Position numbers and translations under genes: made by a program. Of a DNA stretch of 64,000 nucleotides, positions 10,307-21,230 are shown in pieces. Each line of letters opens with the position of its first letter. The first letter of the stretch is position 1. The stretch comes from Nitzschia putrida (lineage: Eukaryota; Bacillariophyta; Bacillariophyceae; Bacillariales; Bacillariaceae). The DNA is taken from the NCBI GenBank assembly GCA_016586335.1, contig BLYE01000036.1:124001-188000 (forward strand). The letters run 5' to 3'. Below the pieces are notes generated by a model. That model did no database searches. It saw only the letters and a program-made list of their open reading frames with translations, and was not told the DNA's origin.

Positions 10307-10761
10307 GGTGGTGGATGTTGTTGTGGATGCAACAACCAATCGAACTTGGCGTTGTTGTTGTGCTTCGTTCCTTCTTTGGATACTACGGTACGGAACGGAA
10401 CGGAACGGTACGGTACTCGTACGTACACATAGGATGTGAGGCTGGTGTTGTTTTGTGACCCATTAGATTGGGGGAAGGGGATCCATGTATCCCCTTATAT
10501 TGGTACACGTCCCCTAATATTTCATTCGTGTGAAACATTCATTGGGAGTCATGCCTCGTGCCACAACAGTGGCGCTTGCTGCTTCACTCGACCCTTGACC
10601 TTCCGTACACTACTACCCAATACCGGTACTAAAGTGTACACTCTACAACAACGTATTCTCTTCTGTCTGATCGCATTACCAACAACAACAACGACCCAAA
10701 ACTCCCAGGCAAAAGCAAACAGCAAACAGCCACCATTTCGACATCAACTATTCCAACCACC
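10307..10761. promoter_or_regulatory. Divergent intergenic promoter region
   Basis: 455 bases between the ATGs of the methyltransferase (-) and RCC1-like (+) genes, so both promoters must lie here. It includes the ACGGA/ACGGT array at 10385-10414 and a GGGGATCC-type palindromic patch near 10475-10500. Confidence 0.55.
10385..10414. repeat. Six-unit pentanucleotide repeat (ACGGT/ACGGA)
   Basis: Six consecutive 5-base units, ACGGT, three ACGGA and two ACGGT, lie in the divergent promoter. It may be a simple microsatellite or a transcription factor site array. Confidence 0.8.
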
Positions 10762-10929
10762 ATGTCGGACATGATGTGGCTCCCGGAATTCATGCCGCCA
10801 TCATCCACAACTACTACAACAACGACACCTACTTCCAACAATGGCAATAGTCATGCACAAAATACAGCCAACACTCACTACTCCACGGACATTTATCCCT
10901 TTCCAACAACCACTACTACAACTACTACC

Positions 10930-10962
<33 letters not shown>

Positions 10963-13479
10963 ACGAGTACAGGAGGAACTGAATCACAAGCCGGACAAAA
11001 TACCCGCCGCCTCCGCCGCCGCGCCCAACGACATCGAGCCTTTGCTCGCTTTCTCGGACAATGGGCGGTTCTCTTGTTGTTGGGTTTCTTGGTCTTTGTC
11101 ATTTCCTTGTCCATTGCGTATTATCGACGACAAGATTCTGATGGAGATTCGACTGTGTATGAAACCTACCGTGTCTATGGAGATGTAGGACAAGTCACGT
11201 CCTTGGCTACCACCGATGGACAAGTTTGTGTGTTGCGGAATACAACAACCACAACCATGACTGATGACACCACTACTATGAGTAGTACGTCCGTGGTACA
11301 TTGTTGGGGAGATCAACCCAATCTACCACCGCTTGTGGCTTCTTCGTTCATGAAACCCACCAAGATTGTTGCTGGAACAGGGTTTGTGTGTGCCTTGGAT
11401 GTCACCTTGACACATCAACCTGTCTTGTGTTGGGGACAAGGTCCTCCGGTACATCCTGGATATCAAGTACCCGATACATTGTTATCGTCGTCGTCAGCCT
11501 TGTCATCATGGTCGTCGTTGTTGGATCAAGAGACACAAGTAGCAGTAGTGGAAGTGGTGGATATATGGGCAAGTCATAGTGTGGCATGTGCCGTGTTGTT
11601 GTTGGAAACAACCTCTGAAACTACATCAACTACGGAGGATACGAGTACCAGTACCTCCAACTATTTGCGATGTTGGGGTTGGGATCCGTATACACTCGAG
11701 GCATTGGATTGGGCCATGTCCTTGAGCGAAAACAACAACAACACTCAAACTACTACTACCAAAGATGATGGTATTGATGACAGCAGCAAGAATGACGGCA
11801 GTGACATTGCCGTGGTGGGAATGCGGACTCAAACGTCTTCGTTTGCGTCGCCCGTAGTTTACTTGTGTTGGCAAACTTCTGGGTCGAACACAAGAATGAC
11901 CGACCAAATGGTGGAGTGTGGGGTTGTCGTCGTACCAGACGGCACCAAGAATGAAACGGCAACCGATGAGGATGGTTCACCTAGTGTTGTTTCCTTGGAG
12001 CCTTTGGCTATCCCTTTGGAGCTTGCCTTGGACACCACGGAAAATACAACCATTCCTACCCTTTTGGATGCCAATTTGATTACTTCCTTGGCCATGATGG
12101 ATGATTTCATTTGTGTCGTGACCACCACGGGGACACAGCCGGACACGAAAGACCCATCTTTGATTTGTTGGGAATACCAACCAGCCAGCGCCAGTACCGT
12201 TCAGCCTTTTTGGGAGTCCAATGAGATTCCTGTGACCACTACCGCCACTACAACGACGATTACCTCCAACAATCATTCCATCATGAACTATGTCTATGCT
12301 GGTGCGGACAATGACTTTTGTGTCACCACCACAGAGGGCACGGTCGACCAACCCCCCGTCTACTGCTTCTTGGGAACTTCCATGGAGATTCTTTATGTTC
12401 CTGTGGAACTAGGGGGTGAGACGTTGACGGATATTGTCGCAGGATCCGATCATTTTTGTGGCATTCGACAGTGTGATTCGCTTGTCTTTTGTTGGGGAGA
12501 ACGTCTGGAACGCAATGCGATCTGGACCGAATACTATTTGCCCATGGATGTGGTTGGAGAGAATGAGGAGGATACCGACTTGTTCGCCTTGGGTATGGCC
12601 ACGGGCGTTGGTCGAACCTGTATGATCCATGCCGAGTCGGATCATGTCTATTGTTGGGGTGGCGGCTTTGAATTCATCGTCAAGGTGCGAGCCACCATGG
12701 TGGATGCCGGAGAGGACGTGATTTGTGTCGTGGATTCCTCCGATGATCTCTCCAAGTGTGTCTACCAAGGGACCGTATTTATTCTCGACAGTTCGGTCGA
12801 AACTTTGCAACAGGAAATCTCTCCTGATGACATGGTTTGTGTCCTTACCAAGGAAGATAGTCTTCTTCAGTGCTATCGAGCCGATTGTGTCTACAAGACA
12901 TCCTTCTCCTACACGCAACTTGTTTGCAATGGCGAGTCCGAGTTTGATGCCAACCCACAAGCGTGGTTTGGCAACGGGCAACCGTTGGATTCCTTCCGGT
13001 TGGGACCCAGCCATATTTGTGGTGTAGTCTCTTCCACCCAATCGTTGGAATGCACACCATTGACCTCCAGCACCCCCTCGCATGTTCCATTAGCGGTGCA
13101 AAGTTCCAAGCTCTTGGATTATGATATTGGCGAAGGATTTGCTTGCGCCATTCTAAGATCAGGCGAAATTTCTTGCTGGTCATTCGAAGAAGATGAGGAA
13201 GAGAATTCGATGGCCCAGAAATACGTTCTCGATCCTCCGGCTGGAGCCTACTACACATCGATTGCTGTATCTGAATACGAAGCATGTGCCATTACCCAAG
13301 ATCAAGCGGTCCACTGTTGGGGACGTCCCTACGTAACCTCAACCTATGTTCCATTGGATTTGGGTTGGGTGGTAGAAATCCAAGGTGGATCGGGACACTT
13401 TTGTGCTCGACAAATCAATCAAGAAATGTTCTGTTGGGGAACCAACAGTTATGGACAGGTGGTTCTGATTCCAGCCTAA
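10762..13479 (+). CDS. Single-pass membrane protein with Cys-paired RCC1-like repeats
   Basis: 905 residues in one exon; ATG 10762 has a good context (accatg). The N-terminal ~85 residues are low-complexity Thr and Asn, followed by an Arg-rich patch and one hydrophobic helix (WAVLLLLGFLVFVISLSIAYY, about 113-133). The rest is about 14 repeats in which a Cys-containing strand (FVCAL, HFCGI, ACAIT) is followed some 8-20 residues later by CWG or a diverged form (HCWG, LCWGQ, FCWGER, FCWGTNSYGQV). This fits an RCC1/BLIP-II-type beta-propeller fold. The repeated Cys pairs suggest disulfides and hence a lumenal or extracellular location, with the N-terminus cytosolic. No partner can be named. Confidence 0.78.
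10929..10961 (+). repeat. (CAA)11 trinucleotide repeat encoding poly-Asn
   Basis: Eleven uninterrupted CAA units read in the AAC frame give 11 Asn in the cytosolic tail of the RCC1-like protein. Such repeats are prone to length variation. Confidence 0.9.
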
Positions 13480-13588
13480 GAACTCCAAGTCCACCCGCCT
13501 TTTCCCTGCTACTCCAGTACTGTATGATTACACACTACTACTACAACGACTACTTGTACCAATAATATATAGAGTTTTTCTAACTTCC

Positions 13589-14062
13589 TTACGAGTGAGG
13601 AGCTCCTCCACGCATCATTCGCTTGTAGTGTGCCTCGAAGCCCTTGTCTTGGATGCGAGCTTGCTCCTTTTCTGAATAGTATTCGTCCATCTTCTCCAAT
13701 CGTGTCTCCAAGTTCTCTTCGATCTTCTTGGCACGCTCTTCTCGGTTGCGTTCCCGTTTTGTCTTCTTGGGGGGCTTGATACCTCCAAATTGAGAAACAT
13801 TGAAGCGATTGGGCTTCAAGGCGAAATCCCAAAGAGGATCCCATCCAACTCCAGTCTCGGTATTGAACGATCCGTAGGTTCCATCCCGAATCGCGGCCTT
13901 GCGAAGGTCATTGGCTACTCGCTTGGAAACAACGGGCTTTCTCCAGACAAATTTACTGGGCTTGGCAATGTAATCTCCAACTTGGACGGCCTTGGTTTCA
14001 ACCTTTTGGGCCTTCAAGGCCTCAATTCCTTGATTGCAAAGATGGCGAAGAGCAGAACGCAT
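13589..14062 (-). CDS. Small basic protein, possible mitochondrial ribosomal protein (mL59-like)
   Basis: 157 residues, highly basic, with an N-terminus (MRSALRHLCNQGIEALK) that could form an amphipathic mitochondrial targeting helix. The centre has WRKPVVSKRVANDLRKAA followed by a GTYGSF...GWDPLWD segment. The last third is a charged helix rich in Arg/Glu/Lys. The W-K-P-x(n)-R-x-x-x-L-x-K-A pattern recalls the mL59 (fungal MrpL25) domain of the mitochondrial large ribosomal subunit, but I am not certain. It converges on the RCC1-like gene with a 109-base gap. Confidence 0.6.
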   Translation of the reverse strand: MRSALRHLCNQGIEALKAQKVETKAVQVGDYIAKPSKFVWRKPVVSKRVANDLRKAAIRDGTYGSFNTETGVGWDPLWDFALKPNRFNVSQFGGIKPPKKTKRERNREERAKKIEENLETRLEKMDEYYSEKEQARIQDKGFEAHYKRMMRGGAPHS

Positions 14063-14662
14063 ATTGTTGTCTGGGGTATATTAATGTGTGTAAAAGAATC
14101 AAAGAAAAAGGAGGAAACGGTCCAGAAGACAACTCCAAGATGCCAATGGGCGAAAACGATGTGATGTTGTGATGATGTCATGGTGGATCGCAAGGAGCAA
14201 GGAGCGGCTCAGGACGGACCGACGAAGTGAGGTAGGACATAAATACAGACTGCGACACGCGAATCCACAATTCCAGCCAATCAACAGGCGGCGTCGCGGG
14301 ACAATGCCTATTATAACTCGTGATTCACGGTCATATGCAGGAACACCATTCGACCTGTCCAACGACTCCTTCGACCAATAGCATTGTCAATGGTCAACAA
14401 ACCATTAACTATGTCGAAGTTTTGAAGTGAAACAACAACATTCCTCCTTCAACATGAGCAGCGACGAAACCAGCTGTTTTCACAAAGTGTGGCTCTTGTT
14501 GGATGTTCAACTACTATGGTGTGGACTATTGTATAATACTCTACTACCACGCTCTTCACCAGCGGTCTTGTCTTCTTTCGTTACATTCAGTGGCCTATTC
14601 TGTGTATTCACACTGCCTTAACACCGCAGTCTATCAAACATGTTACAAGGGCAGAACAGCGT
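14063..14662. other. Intergenic, no gene seen
   Basis: Contains the promoter of the small basic protein gene (-) and the 3' region of the GST-like gene (-). Frames here are short and compositionally ordinary. No RNA gene was recognised. Confidence 0.55.
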
Positions 14663-15643
14663 CTACGAGGACCGAGGAGGAGGACGCAAAGAAAGGTTGT
14701 AGAATACTGCCAATCCAGCGACCAATACGGTAGCAGCAGACCAGAATCCTATTTCAGAGACAAAGCCCGCGCGTTTTGTTACAGACGAGACTTGCGAACC
14801 ATCATCTTCTTTTTGGTTGTATTTGACGTTGGCCTGTCGTTTGCATTTCTCGTTCCAGTCAGGCCAGTAGGCATCACGAAACCGATACATAAAGTTGACC
14901 AAATTAGGGCAGCGTTGTAGTATAAAATCCTTTTGAGGGTACTCCAGAGGAACCCATAAGAACTGGCTTAGATGACCGTACACGGCACAATCCAAAGCGG
15001 TCGGTGTTTCTCCGAAAAAGTAGGGTTGGTCTGCCAACAGATCCGAGAGAGCTTGCAAATCATGGTTACAAAATTCCCATAGCTCTTCATCCGTATGACG
15101 CGTGAATCCTCGGTAGCGACTCACTTTCAAAGTACCTTTGGGCTGGATGTTCTTCCATACCCACGCAATGATACGGCCCTTGCGTGATGTGTCCGCCGAA
15201 AACAAATGACGGGGCAAGTCCAGCTGAGTGAGAAACTCTTCCATGTGTCGACCGTACCGATAATGGAATCCAATTTGCGTGGTGTGTTCCTCCAACATGC
15301 GAACGGTAGTATGAGCAACGGCCTTTTGGTGAGGGGTAAGTATTGCATCGGTTGTTGGGCGGCCAGTAAGAGTGGTTGATGTGTCCTTGATGATGGTGTC
15401 GATGATGACGTTCGAGTCACACAGTTGCTCCGTTGGGAGTTGCACAGTCGTCACGTATGGAATTTTCCCCTTGGCTCCAAACTTGGATGTGTATACATTC
15501 TCATAGGGGATACGGTTGATGCGAAAGAAGGACTCTACTTTGATGGCAAAGGGAGAGATGTTGTAGCATCCTGGACAAGGAGGGAACATGTGCAGGCGGT
15601 ATTTGTTTTTCTTGGTGGAGGAATCATTGTCAACGATGGACAT
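14663..15643 (-). CDS. Faxc/metaxin-like GST-fold membrane-tethered protein
   Basis: 326 residues from ATG 15643; a longer frame to 15700 begins with TTG. The N-terminal thioredoxin-like half has MFPPCPGCYNISPFAIKVE and GKIPYV, with the cis-Pro typical of GST folds, then LCDSNVIID. The C-terminal half has the Faxc/metaxin-type alpha domain: LADQPYFFGETPTALDCAVYGHL and a late CPNLVNFMYRFRDAYWPDW. A hydrophobic segment near the end (about 293-317) is a possible tail anchor, as in metaxins of the mitochondrial outer membrane. A glutathione-dependent role cannot be shown. Confidence 0.8.
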   Translation of the reverse strand: MSIVDNDSSTKKNKYRLHMFPPCPGCYNISPFAIKVESFFRINRIPYENVYTSKFGAKGKIPYVTTVQLPTEQLCDSNVIIDTIIKDTSTTLTGRPTTDAILTPHQKAVAHTTVRMLEEHTTQIGFHYRYGRHMEEFLTQLDLPRHLFSADTSRKGRIIAWVWKNIQPKGTLKVSRYRGFTRHTDEELWEFCNHDLQALSDLLADQPYFFGETPTALDCAVYGHLSQFLWVPLEYPQKDFILQRCPNLVNFMYRFRDAYWPDWNEKCKRQANVKYNQKEDDGSQVSSVTKRAGFVSEIGFWSAATVLVAGLAVFYNLSLRPPPRSS

Positions 15644-16240
15644 TGCGATTGGATTTGTGATTAAAACAAGCTGTGGATGGTGATTTTGTGTTGTTTTCAA
15701 TTGTGCGATCGGTTCTTGTGTAAGAACAAGGTGCTTGACATCACGTTGTATGTCAAAGCGGCGGAACAGCCAACATTTGGCATTGTCACCAGTTCATTCA
15801 ACGACTGTCCGACTGTACGGTGCGATGACCGAGATATTATGTATATGTACTTATGTATGATATCATTTAATACATATCACAACATAGTCTCATGGGTTCA
15901 TAGTTGAACTATTGCTGCCAGGGATCGCAACTGTGGCGGATCATAATAGTGTCTTCTTTATCGCCCGACGATGTATAGAACTTTACCGAAACAGAAGTGG
16001 CACCTTTGTGTACCCACAATAGAAAAAAGAATAAGGATGGAGGATGGAGGATGGGAGAACTGGTAGGTAGAGACATGCCCCACCGAATCACAAGCATACG
16101 ATGGCGCATTTGTTCCATTCAGACGAGATTCTCAGAATGCGCCATGATGTCACAAAGATCCTGATCGATCTCCCTGTTGAGAGTCATAAAATACAAAAAC
16201 AACAAAACGAAATACACTGACATTGAATAAACAAAGCAAC
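15644..16240. promoter_or_regulatory. Divergent intergenic region before ABC copy 1
   Basis: The promoter region for the GST-like gene (-) and ABC copy 1 (+). It contains an inverted repeat, ATGGCGCAT (16101-16109) and ATGCGCCAT (16137-16145), followed by TGTCACAAA (16148-16156). The same half-site and TGTCACAAA tail recur upstream of copy 2. An A-rich cataaaatac lies near 16186, close to the start. Confidence 0.55.
16101..16156 (+). promoter_or_regulatory. GGCGC palindromic motif with TGTCACAAA, ABC copy 1
   Basis: The 9-base arms ATGGCGCAT and ATGCGCCAT are exact reverse complements 27 bases apart, followed two bases later by TGTCACAAA. It lies about 85-140 bases upstream of the ATG at 16241. 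The core resembles E2F-type sites; the binding factor is inference. Confidence 0.55.
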
Positions 16241-17820
16241 ATGGGGAAGGAAGAAACGACTACGGGTACCACCACAAGTTCCCCAACATCGAGCGAACAA
16301 GAAAACACCAAGATCAACAAGGTTGCCCAACCATTGGCATCGGTCAAGGAAGTATTTTCCTTTGCCAAATCGCGAAAAACCAAATTGTACCTTGCAATGG
16401 GAGCCTTCTTTGCTGGTGTATCTGGTGCCATCATGCCTGCGTCTCTCTGGTACTTTTCTCGGGTGATGGGAAATCTGTCTGCCGTGTCTGAAGAAGGAAT
16501 TGGTCCTATTATTGACATTGTCTATGCCATGCTTGTGTTGGGTGGTATTGGGCTAGTCAGCGAAACGCTTTATGGTATGTGCAGTATCGCAGGGATGTAT
16601 CGTTGTTGCTTTAAACTTGGGATTTCTCATGATTTTGGTTTTATTTCTCCTATTGTTGCTCCTACCGTTAGCTGGATTTCTCGAAACAGCCGCCAATGAC
16701 ATGACGATGAACTTGAAAGAACACTGGTTCGAGGCAGTCGTCCGACAAGACATGACCTACTTTGATCTTCAGGATGTTTCTGGGACGGTTACTACCATCT
16801 CTACCAGTGGCGAGAAATTCAAGACTGGTCTTTCGCACAAGATGGGTCTAGGAATTCAATTCACTTGCACCATCATTGTGGGTTTTGCTTTGGCCTTTTA
16901 TTCCAGCTGGAAAGTTTCCTTGGCGGGTAAGTCAAACACCTGACTCAATGCTCGCAAATGCTCTCCTCTTTTATGTTATCGCTCATATTCACATTGCACT
17001 ATCACGTCGTTAGTTCTCGCAACCTTGCCTGTCATTGCGACCACGACCGGATAGATCTTGAGCTTGAATCAAAGCAAATCAACACGTGATAACGCTAGCT
17101 ACGCCAAGGCCGGAGGTGTCGCCTACGAAGTAGTGGCCAACATCCGTACCGTATTGGCACTGAATGCTGCGGATCAAATGATTGAAAGATTCACCAATGC
17201 AACCAAAGAAGCTTGCGACCAAGCCATGGCACAACTCACGTTCTTGGGGCTTGCAAATGGATCCCTGATGGGAAGCTTCATGTTGGCCTTTGTTGTGGGT
17301 ATGTCTTTGTTACGAATCATAGTCCTCGTCACGTTTGTATTGGGTTCTCTAACATCCCTATTTTTGTTTAGTTTGTGGGTATGGAACTTTCATTCTGTAT
17401 GACGAAGTGCGCCGCAACGGTTGTGATCCGTCTGGGGCCATTGATGACCACCAGGCTTGTGGGACCACTGGATCTGATATCTTTTTGGCCCTAGGAGGTA
17501 TCATTTTTGGTGGAGCAAATATTCCACAAGTGAGCTCGGCGTTTGAAGCTTTTTCGGGGTCTCGGGCGGCTTGTTTCCCCGCCATGATGGCCATCATCAG
17601 TCGAAAATCAGACACCGGAGATGACAGCGTTGACGCCGAAAACGCCAGTATACGGGACAAGTTAGAGCAGCGATCTGACGAACCATCCTTGCCCAAGTAC
17701 TTGATCGACGTCACCTCGTCATTGGGAAAGAAACCCGCGAAGGTGTCGGGTACAATTGAGATCCATGACGTTCGATTTGCCTACCCCACCAGGGAGAATC
17801 TCAAGGTTTTTGACGGCTTC

Positions 17821-18480
17821 AACTTGAAGATCGAGGCTGGAAAGACCGTAGCTCTCGTTGGGCCCAGTGGTTCTGGAAAAAGTACCGCCATCCAACTGAT
17901 CGAGAGATACTACGACCCCTTGGCTGGTTCTGTCACATTGGATGGTGTGGACTTGCGGGAGTTGAACGTCGAATGGTTGAGATCGCATGTTGGCTTGGTC
18001 AGCCAGGAACCAACTCTGTTTGCAACCACCATCAAGGAGAACATTCGCATCGCCAAGCCAGATGCCACTGACGAGGAGGTGGAAGCGGCAGCTCGTCAGG
18101 CGAACGCCCACGATTTCATCAGTAGCCTCCAGGACGGCTATGACACTTTCGTGGGCGACAAGGGCGCACAGCTATCAGGTGGACAGAAGCAGCGCATTGC
18201 GATTGCTCGTACGTTGATTACAAATCCCAAGATAATTCTGCTGGATGAAGCTACCAGTGCTTTGGACTCGGAGAGTGAAGCGATTGTTCAAGAAGCCTTG
18301 GATTTGATCATGGCGAAGGGTAAAGTCACGGTGGTAGTGATTGCTCATCGTTTGTCAACCATTCGTGATGCGGACATGATTGCTGTGGTGAACCAAGGCA
18401 AAGTCGCAGAAACCGGAACACACGAAGAATTGATTGCCAAACAGGGCAAATACTATGATTTGGTCCAAGCCCAAAGAGGA
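17821..18480 (+). repeat. Near-identical NBD1 tract shared with copy 2 (23406-24065)
   Basis: At an offset of 5585 bases, the NBD1 coding sequence of copies 1 and 2 matches with only scattered substitutions, whereas flanking exons and introns of the two genes differ clearly. A local block of identity like this is the mark of gene conversion between tandem paralogues. Confidence 0.75.
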
Positions 18481-18670
18481 AAGCATACCAGTGGGAAGGA
18501 TGACGCTTCCGGGGTCCTCACTCCTCACACTAGCAACCCTCCATCACGAAGTAGCAGTGAAACTGAGCTTGATGACGCAGATTTAGCCGTGATTCCCTCG
18601 GAGAAAGTGGACAACCACGCCGTCATCCACGCACAGAATCTGCATTTTTCTTACCCCTCGCGACCACAAA

Positions 18671-19725
18671 ACAAGATCTTTCGGGGGTTGGGTTTGGAAG
18701 TGAACGAAGGTGAGACGTTGGCACTTGTGGGTCCCAGTGGACAAGGCAAGTCGACCATCATCCAGCTTCTTGAGGAGTTCTACAGACCTGCCAGAGGACA
18801 CCTCAAGTACAATGGCGACGACATCGTCAATCTCAATGTGCGATGGTACCGAAATGAGTAAGTTTGAATGTTTGGAGCCTTGCTTGTTAGATATGTCCAC
18901 AGCAACTTACGGCAACTCCGTTGGCTGACGCTTCGACCACTCTTGTTTACCAAATGACCAGACTCGGTTTGGTCAGTCAGGAACCCACCTTGTTTGATGG
19001 AACAGTGGCCGAGAACATCAAGTTTGGAATGCCCGAGGCGACTCAGGAGGAAATCGAGGAGGCAGCCAAGAAGGCGAACGCGCATAAGTTCATTACATCC
19101 TTCCGTAAGTGTTTTGGTTTGTTGGACTTGAAGATGGTGGTTTCTTGGGTTCTGACACTGTTTCGTGCTTACTGTATATCAGCTGATGGATACAACACTT
19201 CTGTAGGAACGGCTGCATCGTCTCAGATGAGTGGTGGACAGAAGCAGCGCATAGCGGTGAGTGACTTTAGCCATATCAGTGAGGAGTGAAACGGTTGAAC
19301 TAGTGTTTTTCTGACACGTTGGCAATTCTCCTTTACAGATCGCTCGAGCCTTGCTGCGAAAGCCAAAAGTCTTGTTGCTTGATGAGTACGTATACCCACC
19401 TTGGACCGTGTGACAAGAGTTAGATCGGTTGGTTCTCACACATTTGTTGCATTTGGACACTTCATGGCCACAGGGCGACAAGTGCATTGGACAGTGAGTC
19501 TGAGAAGGTCGTCCAGGAGGCATTGGATGGCATTATGAAGGACTCGAAGCTCATCACGGTGGTGATTGCACATCGCTTGTCCACGATTCGTGGAGCAGAT
19601 AAGATTGCATATTTTGATCACGGCAAGGTGAGGGAGATTGGCACCTACGAGGAGCTAATGGCGAAGCCAAACGGTCACTATAGGCGATTGGAAGCGTTGC
19701 AGACGCTGGACGGTGACGCTGATAG
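18671..19725 (+). repeat. Near-identical NBD2 tract including introns, shared with copy 2
   Basis: 1055 bases match 24265-25319 at a constant offset of 5594, with only a few substitutions. The tract includes introns 4-7, which are otherwise unalike among paralogues. It ends abruptly at the linker after NBD2. The reading frames inside it are word-for-word the same in both copies. Confidence 0.85.
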
Positions 19726-21230
19726 GGCGGAGATCCTCAGCCGCAAGGTTGATGAGTACGATAATCGGAACCAGCTTGTTGAAGAAGACTCTGTTGACGA
19801 CGTGAATTTGTACCCGTCAAAGGACGACGATGCTGCTGGTTTTGATGAGGAGAAAGCAAAAGCCAGCAAGCGCAAGGCCAGGGATATAGCCAGTCACGAG
19901 GTGTCTTTCTTCCTCTTGGGGGGCCTTGGGGCGATGCTTGCTGGATTTGCGTAAGTATTGAACCGGTGGATTTGAGTTCGTTTGTGCTACAATGAGATCT
20001 CATATTCGATCGATATACAGATACCCTGGACAAGGAATTGTGATGGCGAACATGATGGGTATGTGGAAACAAGCATGATCGTATGCATACCTGTAGATTC
20101 AATGAAGTTGGCTAATGTGTTTCTTCTACTTTACAGAGGTTCTTTTTCAGATTACGTTGCCATGTGAGGATGACAGGAACGCCCCTGACAACTTTTTAAC
20201 CTGCCAAGAATATTGGGACTACACGGCTGATGACATGAGGCGTCGGTCGTTCAGGACTATTGCTATGATTGCCGGTTTGATTGTGTGTTCGCTGCTTGGA
20301 AATCTTCTGATGTTCAAGGGGTTCGGCGCTGCTACAGAACGAGTCAACAAGCGTGTGCGTGACTTAGCATTCAAGGCATTGATCCGACAAGAAGTTGGTT
20401 GGTATGATGTGAGGTCTGCGGGACAAATAACAACACAACTCTCAGACGATGCTGCGATGCTTCAATCTTTCTCCGGAGAACCCATTCGCACTTTTGTTCT
20501 TGCATTGGCCAGTGTTGGTGCCGGACTTGTGATTAGCTTCGTCTTCATGTGGGAGGTAAGGATTCGATTCGCAGTTTCGTGGCACATTGGGTATGTAAGT
20601 GCTCTCACCGTTCTTTGTTTAGTTTGCATTTGTTGCTTTGGGCATTCTTCCAATCATGACATTTGGCCACGTCGTCAACAGACAAAGAATGTTGGGCAAG
20701 GACGAAGGAGATGTTGAACGAGATGCCAAGGAGAGTTCGGAGGGAGCAATAGTAGTTGAAACATTGGTCAACATCAGAATGGTGGCGGCTCTGTGTATGG
20801 AGAAGGCCCGCGTCTCGGAATACAAAGCTGTCCTTCACGAGAGAGTTGGAAGCAACTCCCTTCTTTCCAATTGCATTCAAAACATCGCGCAGGGGCTTGG
20901 GTCGTTTTTCCAGATGAACGGTAAGGCTTCCTCGGGGTCGGTGTGTCAGTCTGGGTGAACATACCTTTTTCTAATTTGATTTCCTTTTCGGCAAGAAACG
21001 CCCTGTTGTTTTACTTTGGCGGCTGGTGCTTGGAAAATCGAGGTTACAATGTGAAGGATTACCTAACATCGATGTTTGGTTTGATGATGTCCCTGACTGG
21101 GCTCGCAGCAGCAATGAATGGGCTGACCGATTCTGGAAAAGCCCTCGAGGCTGCTGTGCGCATATTTGAGTTGATCGAGCGCGTGAGTGAGATAGATCCA
21201 TTGAGTGAAGAAGGAAAGAAACAGCAATAA

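Larger units (their letters stand above)
16241..21230 (+). pseudogene. ABC transporter copy 1 (TMD1-NBD1-NBD2-TMD2), damaged
   Basis: Homologous exons: 16241-16574, 16672-16926, 17014-17298, 17372-18857, 18962-19104, 19183-19256, 19339-19385, 19474-19950, 20021-20058, 20137-20555, 20623-20920 and about 20995-21230, matching the intact copies in phase and length. Two lesions are visible. TAG at 17052-17054 interrupts exon 3 within TMD1 where most paralogues have Trp. The last acceptor reads AA at 20993-20994 where the frame requires AG; using the adjacent AG shifts the frame and loses the final helices. TAG is a normal stop here (the methyltransferase, GST-like and ABC copy 6 genes all end with it), so reassignment is unlikely. 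Skipping exon 3 (285 bases, phase 1-1) would bypass the stop in frame but remove membrane helices. Both NBDs keep Walker A, signature, Walker B and His motifs, consistent with recent decay or upkeep by conversion from copy 2. Confidence 0.75.

Noticed and set aside
17052..17054. Stop-codon reassignment or programmed readthrough at TAG in copy 1
   Set aside because: TAG terminates other genes in the window (methyltransferase, GST-like, ABC copy 6), no paralogue has TAG here, and copy 1 carries a second lesion.
19179..19523. Identical 114-codon antisense frames in ABC copies 1 and 2 (also 24773-25117)
   Set aside because: They are shadows of the NBD2 exons and introns; identity is explained by the gene-conversion tract.
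20949..20994. Alternative in-frame acceptor near 20949-20950 rescuing the last exon of copy 1
   Set aside because: It would leave an intron of about 30 bases, much shorter than any other in the window, and add residues absent from all paralogues.
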